Of a DNA stretch of 22,302 bases, positions 15,112 to 21,349 are shown in pieces (position 1 is the first letter of the stretch; the number at the start of each line of letters is the position of its first letter). Source of the stretch: an uncultured Bacteroidia bacterium (GTDB taxonomy: Bacteria; Bacteroidota; Bacteroidia; Bacteroidales; UBA932); NCBI GenBank assembly GCA_902767355.1, contig CACXHG010000142.1:1-22302 (forward strand), given 5' to 3'. The notes beneath the pieces were generated by a model. It was not told the DNA's origin and made no database searches. It saw only the letters and a program-made list of their open reading frames with translations. Both the position numbers and the translations under genes were made by a program.

Positions 15112-17198
15112 CGGCCTATCATCTTGTAGAAAGTGTCTTCGTCTATGATTTCTATGCCGAGCTGCCCGGCCTTCTTGACCTTGGCCTCGCCCGGCTTGTC
15201 GCCGGCCAGCAGATAGCTGGTCTTGGAGCTCACGCTCCCGGGGCTGGTGCCGCCGTTGGCCTCGATGAGGGCTTTGAGCTCTTCGCGGGAGATGGAGAAC
15301 ACGCCGGAGACCACGATGGATTTGCCCTCCAGCAGGTCGGATGAGCGCTGCTGGGCGCTGCCGGCCATCTGCAGTCCGGCCGCACGCAGCTCTTCTATCA
15401 GAGTCCGATTGGCCTCCCGGGAGAACCATTCCGCCACCGATGCGGCCACTATGGGGCCGATATCCTCTATCTCTGCCAGCGCCGCCTCACCGGCCGCCGC
15501 GAGCGAATCTATGTTCTGGAAGGCTTTGGCCAGCGTCTTGGCGGTGGTCTTGCCTATATGTCTGATGCCCAGGGCGTAGAGCACGCGGTCGAAGGGCACG
15601 CTGCGGCTGCGGTCCACACTGGCCAGGAAGTTCTCGCAGGATTTTTCCTTCCAGCCTTCAAGGGACAGGAGCTGCTCGCGACCCAGGTGGTAGAGGTCGC
15701 TCAGGACGTGGATGTAGCCCTTGCCGAAGAGCTGGTCCACGGTGGCGTCGCCGGCCAGGATGTCCATGGCGTCGCGGCTGCAGAAATGCACGAACGAGGC
15801 CTTGATCTGAGTCGGGCAGCCGCTGTAGTTGGGGCAGTAGTGCTTGGCTTCGTCCTCGTCGCGGACCAGCGGGGTGCCGCAGTCCGGGCAGAGGGTGGGG
15901 AAGTCGGGCTTGCGGGCATCCGCAGGCCGCTTTTTAAGCTCTACGCCAGTGATTTTCGGGATGATTTCGCCACCCTTTTCCACATAGACCCAGTCGCCGA
16001 TACGTATGTCCAGCAGGTCCATCTGGTCCTTGTTGTGCAGCGAAGCGCGCTTCACGACGGTGCCCGACAGGGGTACCGGCTCCAGATTTGCCACCGGGGT
16101 CAGGGCTCCGGTGCGGCCTATCTGATAATCTATGCTCAGCAGGGGTGTCAGGGCGCGCTCCGGCTTGAACTTGTAGGCGGTGGCCCAGCGGGGCGACTTG
16201 GCCGTGAAGCCCAGGCGCTTCTGCAGCTGCAGGTCGTTGACCTTTATCACTACGCCGTCGGTGGCGTATGGCAGGCTCTTGCGCTTTGTGTCCCACTCCT
16301 TTATGAATTCCAGAACCTGGCCGCCACCTTGCCGTATGCGGCTCAAATCGCTGGTCGGCAGGCCCCACGAGGCTGCGGCGGCGATGGCTTCTGTATGAGT
16401 CTTGAAAGGGAGATTCTCTCCCAGCATGTGATACAGGACGCAGTCCAGTCCGCGGCCGGCCACCTGGGCGCTGCTTTGCAGCTTGAGGCTGCCACTGGCG
16501 GCATTGCGCGGGTTGGCAAAGGGCTGCTCCCCAATCTCTTCCTTCTCCCGGTTCAGGGCTTCGAAGGCCGCGAACGGCATGAAGATCTCGCCGCGGATTT
16601 CAAATTCCTGCGGCCAGCCGCTGCCGCTCAGGGTGCGGGGTATGCTCTTGATGGTGAGCACGTTGTCTATAACATTATCGCCTTTGACGCCGTCGCCGCG
16701 GGTCACGGCCTGCTTCAGGCGGCCATCGACATAGGTCAGGCAGATGGCCACTCCATCGAACTTCAGCTCGCAGGAATACTCCGTGTCCGGGCCGTTTTCG
16801 GCTTCTATCTTGGTGCAGAAGGCGAGCATGTCCTCTTCGCTGTAGGTGTTGCCCAGCGAGAGCATGGGGTATTTGTGCGCTATCTGTTCGAATTTGGCGC
16901 CCCTGGCCTCCGGCACATGTATCATTGACTTCTCATCCGGCAACGCGGAGCCGGTTTGCTTAAATATTGCAGAATAGGTTGATCCAGAATCGCTTCCAAC
17001 GGCCTGAGTGGGGGAGTCGGGGAGTATGAGCTCCGGGTAAAGGGCTTCCAGAGCCTGCAACTCCTGCATTTTGAGGTCGAATTCAAAATCGGTGATCACC
17101 GGAGCGTTGAGCACATAGTAGTTGTAGTTGTGCCGTTTGAGCTCCTGTGAAAGCGCCTCTATGCGGGCCTTTGCAGCCGATTTTGAAATTTTTGCCAT
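15108..17198 (-). CDS. ligA: NAD+-dependent DNA ligase (LigA)
   Basis: LigA seals nicks in replication and repair using NAD+. The ATG at 17198 gives MAKISKSAAKARIEAL and 696 residues, a normal LigA start; the frame continues 21 codons upstream through the promoter region and was rejected. Domain Ia is seen at HNYNYYVLNAPVITDFEFD (23-41). The adenylation site CELKFDG puts the nucleotidyl lysine at K146. RGEIFMP and TDGVVIKVN mark later adenylation motifs, followed by the OB fold (IGRTGALTPVANLEPV). The zinc finger cysteines are C437, C440, C455 and C461. Helix-hairpin-helix repeats include LGIRHIGKTTAKTLA (543-557), and a BRCT domain ends the protein (about 620-696). A segment of about 25 residues near 70-100 (SGSTYSAIFKQTGSALPDEK) has no counterpart in the LigA sequences I remember. 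It is the first gene of the seven-gene unit. Confidence 0.96.
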   Translation of the reverse strand: MAKISKSAAKARIEALSQELKRHNYNYYVLNAPVITDFEFDLKMQELQALEALYPELILPDSPTQAVGSDSGSTYSAIFKQTGSALPDEKSMIHVPEARGAKFEQIAHKYPMLSLGNTYSEEDMLAFCTKIEAENGPDTEYSCELKFDGVAICLTYVDGRLKQAVTRGDGVKGDNVIDNVLTIKSIPRTLSGSGWPQEFEIRGEIFMPFAAFEALNREKEEIGEQPFANPRNAASGSLKLQSSAQVAGRGLDCVLYHMLGENLPFKTHTEAIAAAASWGLPTSDLSRIRQGGGQVLEFIKEWDTKRKSLPYATDGVVIKVNDLQLQKRLGFTAKSPRWATAYKFKPERALTPLLSIDYQIGRTGALTPVANLEPVPLSGTVVKRASLHNKDQMDLLDIRIGDWVYVEKGGEIIPKITGVELKKRPADARKPDFPTLCPDCGTPLVRDEDEAKHYCPNYSGCPTQIKASFVHFCSRDAMDILAGDATVDQLFGKGYIHVLSDLYHLGREQLLSLEGWKEKSCENFLASVDRSRSVPFDRVLYALGIRHIGKTTAKTLAKAFQNIDSLAAAGEAALAEIEDIGPIVAASVAEWFSREANRTLIEELRAAGLQMAGSAQQRSSDLLEGKSIVVSGVFSISREELKALIEANGGTSPGSVSSKTSYLLAGDKPGEAKVKKAGQLGIEIIDEDTFYKMIGR

Positions 17199-17218
17199 AT
17201 AACGCGTAATATAACCTG

Positions 17219-17226
17219 CAAATATA
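17219..17226 (-). promoter_or_regulatory. -7 element (TATATTTG) of the ligA operon
   Basis: The complement reads TATATTTG, an exact TAnnTTTG match 20 nt before the ligA ATG. No TTTG is present at the proper distance upstream. The expected leader is only about 10-15 nt. If this is the sole promoter it would serve about 12.3 kb and seven genes. Confidence 0.5.
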
Positions 17227-17273
17227 CTTAAAAAATCCTTATGGCAGCCCGCTCTGCACAAAGGGTTTTTTAC

Positions 17274-17281
17274 TACCTTTG
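17274..17281 (+). promoter_or_regulatory. -7 element (TACCTTTG) of the phosphofructokinase gene
   Basis: TACCTTTG matches TAnnTTTG and lies 23 nt before the ATG at 17305. The upstream -33 region (near 17253) reads TCTG rather than TTTG. The putative -33 regions of this promoter and the opposing ligA promoter lie in the same 50-bp interval. Confidence 0.5.
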
Positions 17282-17304
17282 CCCAGTTTTACATTTATTT
17301 CGAT

Positions 17305-18534
17305 ATGAAAGATTCCATCATCATCCTTTGCGGTGGCGGCCCGGCTCCGGGTATGAACACCGTCGTTTGCTCCGTAGCAAAAACTTTCCTCTCCAACGGC
17401 TATCGCGTAATCGGCCTTCACGGCGGTTACTCCGGTCTTTTCAGCAAGAATCCCCGCACAGAAGATTTCGACTTCTTCAAGGCCGACGCTTACTTCAACC
17501 GCGGTGGCAGTTACCTGCAGATGAGCCGTTTCAAACCTACCGACGAGGATTTTGAGAAGAACTTTAACCTGGCCCTTTTCCAGGACAACAACATAAAGCT
17601 TCTGGTCACCGTGGGCGGCGACGACACCGCTTCCACAGCCAACCGCATCGCCAAGTTCCTCACGGCAAAGAACTATCCCATAAAGAACATCCACGTTCCC
17701 AAGACTATCGACAATGACCTGCCGCTTCCCGGCAACGCCCCGACTTTCGGCTTCAACTCTGCCAAAGACGAGGGCGCGCACATTGCCCGCACCGTGTATG
17801 AGGATGCCCGCACTTCCGGCAACTGGCTGCTTATCAGCGCCATGGGGCGCTCTGCAGGCCATCTGGCCCTGGGCATCGGCGAGGCTACTCACTGCCCTAT
17901 GACCATCATCCCCGAGATGTTCAACAAGACCACAATCAGCCTTGACAAGATTGTGAAGCTGGCCATCTCCGCCATCCTCCAGCGCAAGCTTCTGGGCATA
18001 GGCTACGGCACCGTGGTAGTTGCCGAGGGCGTGTTCCACGACCTGGATCCTCAGGAAATCAAGAATGCCGGCGTGACCATGACCTACGACGAGCACGGCC
18101 ATCCCGAGCTTGGCAAGATCAGCAAGGCTGTCCTGTTCAACGACATCCTGGACAAGGAATTCAAGAAAATCGGCCTCAAGATCAAGACCCGTCCCGTGGA
18201 GATAGGCTACGACGTCCGCTGCCAGGATCCTATCGGCTACGACCTGACTTACTGCACCGAGCTGGCCATGGGCGCCTACGAGCTCTTGGCAAAGGGCGAG
18301 ACCGGCTGCATGGTGTATGTCGATGCCAACGGCGAGGCTCACCCGCTGTATCTGAAAGACCTGCAGCAGGCCGACGGCAAGATCCCGCCGCGCCGCGTTG
18401 CCATCGAAGGCGGCACAGCCCAGAACTACTACAGCCACATCTGCCACTATATCACCGCCGCAGACTACGAGGCTGCCAAGAAGTTCGTCCCCAACCCCGA
18501 GGAGTACGACTTCAAGAAGATACTGAACTGGTAA
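17305..18534 (+). CDS. pfp: Pyrophosphate-type 6-phosphofructokinase
   Basis: The enzyme phosphorylates fructose 6-phosphate to the 1,6-bisphosphate in glycolysis. Diagnostic residues suggest pyrophosphate rather than ATP as donor. The phosphate-binding loop reads VGGDDTAS (D106, D107), where ATP enzymes have GGDGS. The catalytic stretch reads VPKTIDNDLP with K133, where ATP enzymes have Gly, and D136 as catalytic base. CGGGPAPGMN (9-18), MGRSAGHLALG (180-190) and PEMF (substrate contact) complete the active site. At 409 residues it fits the mid-length PPi-PFK group. A PPi enzyme is reversible, so it could also work in gluconeogenesis. Codons are highly biased (AAG, GAC, ATC, CTG), as expected for an abundant enzyme. 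It is divergent from ligA and has its own terminator, so it is probably monocistronic. Confidence 0.9.
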   Translation: MKDSIIILCGGGPAPGMNTVVCSVAKTFLSNGYRVIGLHGGYSGLFSKNPRTEDFDFFKADAYFNRGGSYLQMSRFKPTDEDFEKNFNLALFQDNNIKLLVTVGGDDTASTANRIAKFLTAKNYPIKNIHVPKTIDNDLPLPGNAPTFGFNSAKDEGAHIARTVYEDARTSGNWLLISAMGRSAGHLALGIGEATHCPMTIIPEMFNKTTISLDKIVKLAISAILQRKLLGIGYGTVVVAEGVFHDLDPQEIKNAGVTMTYDEHGHPELGKISKAVLFNDILDKEFKKIGLKIKTRPVEIGYDVRCQDPIGYDLTYCTELAMGAYELLAKGETGCMVYVDANGEAHPLYLKDLQQADGKIPPRRVAIEGGTAQNYYSHICHYITAADYEAAKKFVPNPEEYDFKKILNW

Positions 18535-18557
18535 TCACTGATTGTCAGTGGTTTAGT

Positions 18558-18596
18558 AAATCAACGGTGCCCGTCCGGGTGCCGTTGATTTCTTTA
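18558..18596 (+). terminator. Rho-independent terminator after the phosphofructokinase
   Basis: AAATCAACGG (18558-18567) pairs with CCGTTGATTT (18582-18591). The inner part TGCCCG/CGGGTG extends the stem through two G-U wobbles and four Watson-Crick pairs to a tiny loop. A T-rich tract (TTTCTTT) follows directly. It lies 24 nt behind the stop codon. Confidence 0.85.
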
Positions 18597-18604
18597 ATGG
18601 CCCG

Positions 18605-18636
18605 TTTAGGCAATTAGGAAACTATTGCTATCTTTG
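18605..18636 (+). promoter_or_regulatory. Bacteroidota-type promoter of the acyl-CoA synthetase gene
   Basis: TTTA (18605-18608, one mismatch to TTTG) is followed after 20 nt by TATCTTTG (18629-18636), an exact TAnnTTTG. Spacing is as expected. The leader would be about 20 nt to the ATG at 18663. Confidence 0.55.
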
Positions 18637-18662
18637 TAGTTCACCGGATTTGTTAGTCAGGT

Positions 18663-20426
18663 ATGGCAAAAAAGATAAAATCTCCATATAAACAGCGGCT
18701 CAAATACCGCGAGACTCACAATACGACCCTCCGCAGGGTGTATGAATATTCGACCACCAAGTATCGCACCCGCCGTGCGACCCAGTTTGTGGACGGCGGG
18801 CAGGCATACACCTACGGCAGCTTCAAGGATGCCGTGGAGCGCCTGTCGCAGCGCATGTCGCGCTACGGCATCAGCGCCAGCGACAAGGTGGCGATACTCT
18901 CGCAGAACATGCCCAACTATCTGGTGGCCTATTTCAGCGTGACGGCTTTCGGCCGCGTGCTGGTGCCGATACTGCCCGACAGCAGCGAAAACGAGGTGAC
19001 CAACATCCTCACGCACTCCGAGACAAAGGCGGTTTTTGTCTCAAAAAAGTTACTGCCCAAGCTGAGCCAGGCCTGCCAGGACCGCATGACCCTGGTCATC
19101 GACATAGAGACATTCGAGTTCATCAAGAAGAACAAGGAGGATTTCCAGTGCGACGGCTGGGTCAAGGATCCGGCGCCGGACGATCTGGCCACCATAATCT
19201 ATACCTCCGGCACCACCGGCCGCGCCAAGGGCGTGATGCTGTCGCACCGCAATATCTGCCACAATCTGGTGGCGTCTTTCAAGGCCCAGCCCTGTTTCAA
19301 GAAAGACCGTTTCCTGAGCATACTGCCCATCGCGCACACCTATGAGATGGGCGTGTCCAGCATCTATTCTTTCTACGTCGGGGCCTGCGTGTATTATCTG
19401 CAGAAGCCTGCGGCTCCTTCGGTGCTGCTGCCTGCGCTCAAAAAGGTGCGGCCGACCATCATGCTGTCGGTGCCGCTGGTGATAGAGAAAGTCATCAAGA
19501 ACAGCGTTTTCCCGACCATCCAGAAGAGCCGCGTGCTCTCTTGGATGGAAAAGCACATGCCGCACATCCTGCACCGCATCATAGGCGGGCGCATTGTCAA
19601 GACTTTCGGCGGCAAGCTGCGCTTCTTTGGCATTGGCGGCGCCAAGATGGATCCGGTGGTGGAGCAGTTCCTGAAGGACTGCCACTTCCCGTATTCGGTG
19701 GGCTACGGCCTCACCGAGACTTCGCCCCTGGTGTGCAACGTGCTGGTAAACAAGCGCAAACGTGTGGGCTCCATAGGCGTTGCGACCTGGAAGGTGGAGA
19801 TACGCCTGGACAATATGAACCCCGATACCGGCGAGGGCGAGATAGTGTGCCGAGGCGACAATGTGATGCTGGGCTACTACAAGGATCCCGAGCGCACGAT
19901 GTCGGTGCTGGACGACGACGGCTGGTTCCATACCAACGACATCGCCAGCATGGATTCCGACGGTTACTATTATATCAAGGGCCGCCTGAACAACACCATC
20001 CTGGGGCCTTCCGGCGAGAATATCTATCCCGAAGAGATAGAGCAGGTCATCAATAATATAGAGGGCGTGGACGAGTCGCTGGTGATGGAGCGCGACGGCC
20101 ATCTGGTGGCCCTTGTCAAGTTTGATGACAACGTCCTGGACTGGAACCAGGCCTCCGAGGACCAGTTCTTCGAGACGCTGGAGGCGCGCAAGAAGGCCGT
20201 GCTGGAGTGGGTCAACAAGGCCGTGGGCAAAAACTCCAAGATAGGGGAGGTGGACGCCATGAAGGAGCCCTTCGAAAAGACTGCCACCCAGAAGATACGC
20301 CGTTTCCTGTATAAGGAGCGCCGCGGCGACGAGCCCTCAGGCTCCGGCGCTGAAAAACCCGTGAATGAATCTGGCGCCGAGGCAGGCGGCACAGCCGACG
20401 GTGAGCAAGCCGGCAAGCAGGCCTGA
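18663..20426 (+). CDS. AMP-forming acyl-CoA synthetase (long-chain fatty-acid-CoA ligase-like)
   Basis: The protein belongs to the ANL adenylating superfamily and should activate a carboxylic acid, probably a fatty acid, to its acyl-CoA through an acyl-AMP. The P-loop is IIYTSGTTGRAKGVMLSH (178-195). FGIGGAKMDP (322-331) precedes GYGLTETSPLV (347-357). WFHTNDIA supplies the ribose-binding D426, and YYIKGRLNNTILGPSGENIYPEEIE (436-460) is the hinge and A8 region. The catalytic-type C-terminal lysine is K544 (TATQKIRRF). The Ala-rich QPC region and fatty-acid tunnel cannot be judged by eye, so chain length is open. After the lid domain a 30-residue low-complexity tail rich in Gly, Ala and Glu (about 557-587) is appended. 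The stop is 1 nt from the convergent DUF486 stop, with no visible terminator. Confidence 0.88.
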   Translation: MAKKIKSPYKQRLKYRETHNTTLRRVYEYSTTKYRTRRATQFVDGGQAYTYGSFKDAVERLSQRMSRYGISASDKVAILSQNMPNYLVAYFSVTAFGRVLVPILPDSSENEVTNILTHSETKAVFVSKKLLPKLSQACQDRMTLVIDIETFEFIKKNKEDFQCDGWVKDPAPDDLATIIYTSGTTGRAKGVMLSHRNICHNLVASFKAQPCFKKDRFLSILPIAHTYEMGVSSIYSFYVGACVYYLQKPAAPSVLLPALKKVRPTIMLSVPLVIEKVIKNSVFPTIQKSRVLSWMEKHMPHILHRIIGGRIVKTFGGKLRFFGIGGAKMDPVVEQFLKDCHFPYSVGYGLTETSPLVCNVLVNKRKRVGSIGVATWKVEIRLDNMNPDTGEGEIVCRGDNVMLGYYKDPERTMSVLDDDGWFHTNDIASMDSDGYYYIKGRLNNTILGPSGENIYPEEIEQVINNIEGVDESLVMERDGHLVALVKFDDNVLDWNQASEDQFFETLEARKKAVLEWVNKAVGKNSKIGEVDAMKEPFEKTATQKIRRFLYKERRGDEPSGSGAEKPVNESGAEAGGTADGEQAGKQA

Positions 20427-20427
20427 C

Positions 20428-20796
20428 CTACTTCAGAAATACGAAAAAGACTGCGAGCACCAGGCAGGCGAAAGCTGCCAGGTGATTCCACTGCAGAGCT
20501 TGTCCCTTGAAGACGAACATCACTATGATGCTGAACACGGTGAGGGATATGACTTCCTGTATGACCTTGAGCTGAAGCAGGTTGAAGGGGCCGCCGTTGG
20601 CTTCGAAGCCGATGCGGTTGGCCGGCACGGTGAGGCAGTATTCAAAGAAGGCTATGCCCCACGACAGAAGTATGATGCATATCAGCGGCCAGCCGGTGGT
20701 GATTTTCATCTCGGCCAGCTTCAGATGGCCGTACCAGGCGAAGGTCATGAAAATATTGGAGCATACGAGCATCAAGACTGTCCAGAATCCTTGCAT
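20428..20796 (-). CDS. DUF486 / DMT-like small membrane protein
   Basis: The 122-residue protein has four hydrophobic helices at about 3-20, 36-54, 80-97 and 103-121, the size and layout of small drug/metabolite-type transporters. The sequence CSNIFMTFAWYGHLKL (12-27), LSWGIAFFEYCLTVPANRIG (44-63) and LQLKVIQEVISLTVF (74-88) fits the DUF486 family, whose substrate is unknown. The ATG at 20796 lies 13 nt behind the phosphatase stop, so both are probably cotranscribed. Its 3' end meets the convergent acyl-CoA synthetase gene with a single base between the stop codons, so the two transcripts must overlap. Confidence 0.88.
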   Translation of the reverse strand: MQGFWTVLMLVCSNIFMTFAWYGHLKLAEMKITTGWPLICIILLSWGIAFFEYCLTVPANRIGFEANGGPFNLLQLKVIQEVISLTVFSIIVMFVFKGQALQWNHLAAFACLVLAVFFVFLK

Positions 20797-20809
20797 AGTT
20801 TTAGAATCT

Positions 20810-21256
20810 TTAAACGTTTAACATCGCTTCGCAGCCTTCCAGGATATCTTGGAAGCTGGTCTCGAAATCTCCTGTGTACCAGGGATCTGCCACGTCGCGG
20901 CTGCGGCCGGTGGCGGCCATCAGCAGGTGGACCTTGCCCTGGGGGTCGCCGGGTATGATGTGGCGTATCAGGCGCATGTTGGAGGCGTCCATGCAGATAA
21001 TCCTGTCGAAGCGGTCGTAGTCGGCGGCGGCCATGCGGCGCGCCCGTTTTGCCGCATCGAAGGCGACGCCGTGCTGCTTCAGGCAGCGCTTTGCCGGCGG
21101 ATAGATGGGATTGCCCATCTCCTCGTCGGAAACGGCCGCGGACTCTACGTAAAACTGGTCCTCAACGCCCTTGGCGCGGGCCAGGGCCTTGAAAATGAAT
21201 TCGGCCATGGGGGAGCGGCAGATGTTGCCGTGGCAGACAAAAAGTATCCTTGTCAT
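20810..21256 (-). CDS. Low-molecular-weight protein tyrosine phosphatase
   Basis: The protein is a cytoplasmic phosphotyrosine phosphatase. The P-loop lies at the N-terminus as usual: VCHGNICRSPMAEF, with nucleophile C8, R14 and S15. The general acid is D124 in VADPWYTGDF (122-131). The 148-residue length is typical. I chose the ATG at 21256, which places CX5R at the standard distance from the start; a much longer frame upstream runs through enolase on the other strand and is not real. In bacteria such enzymes often act on tyrosine kinases of polysaccharide export, but no capsule gene is nearby, so its role is open. An Ala/Arg-rich segment AAKRARRMAAADYDRFDRIICMD (68-90) belongs to the normal fold. 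DUF486 follows in the same unit. Confidence 0.93.
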   Translation of the reverse strand: MTRILFVCHGNICRSPMAEFIFKALARAKGVEDQFYVESAAVSDEEMGNPIYPPAKRCLKQHGVAFDAAKRARRMAAADYDRFDRIICMDASNMRLIRHIIPGDPQGKVHLLMAATGRSRDVADPWYTGDFETSFQDILEGCEAMLNV

Positions 21257-21276
21257 ATTAAATCTTTTTGCGGGCG

Positions 21277-21284
21277 CAAAAATA
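21277..21284 (-). promoter_or_regulatory. -7 element (TATTTTTG) of the phosphatase gene
   Basis: The complement reads TATTTTTG, matching TAnnTTTG 20 nt before the ATG at 21256. No matching TTTG -33 box is evident. It stands back to back with the enolase -7 element. Confidence 0.45.
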
Positions 21285-21297
21285 TCATTTTTCTTTA

Positions 21298-21305
21298 TAA
21301 ATTTG
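21298..21305 (+). promoter_or_regulatory. -7 element (TAAATTTG) of enolase
   Basis: TAAATTTG matches TAnnTTTG and lies 44 nt before the ATG at 21350. The leader would be about 35-40 nt and is A-rich, as expected for strongly translated Bacteroidota genes. No clean -33 TTTG is found, and the -33 position overlaps the opposing promoter. Confidence 0.45.
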
Positions 21306-21349
21306 CGTCCTCGAAAAGAAACTATAATAAATATCAAATAAAATCGGTT

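Noticed and set aside
15112..15429. Upstream extension of the yihY frame (106 extra codons)
   Set aside because: The extra residues are ligA sequence read in another phase (Arg/Gly/Gln-rich), and the ATGA overlap start gives a normal family N-terminus.
17239..18447. Minus-strand open frame of 402 codons opposite the phosphofructokinase
   Set aside because: Antisense shadow of a strongly codon-biased gene; the plus-strand protein is an unambiguous phosphofructokinase.
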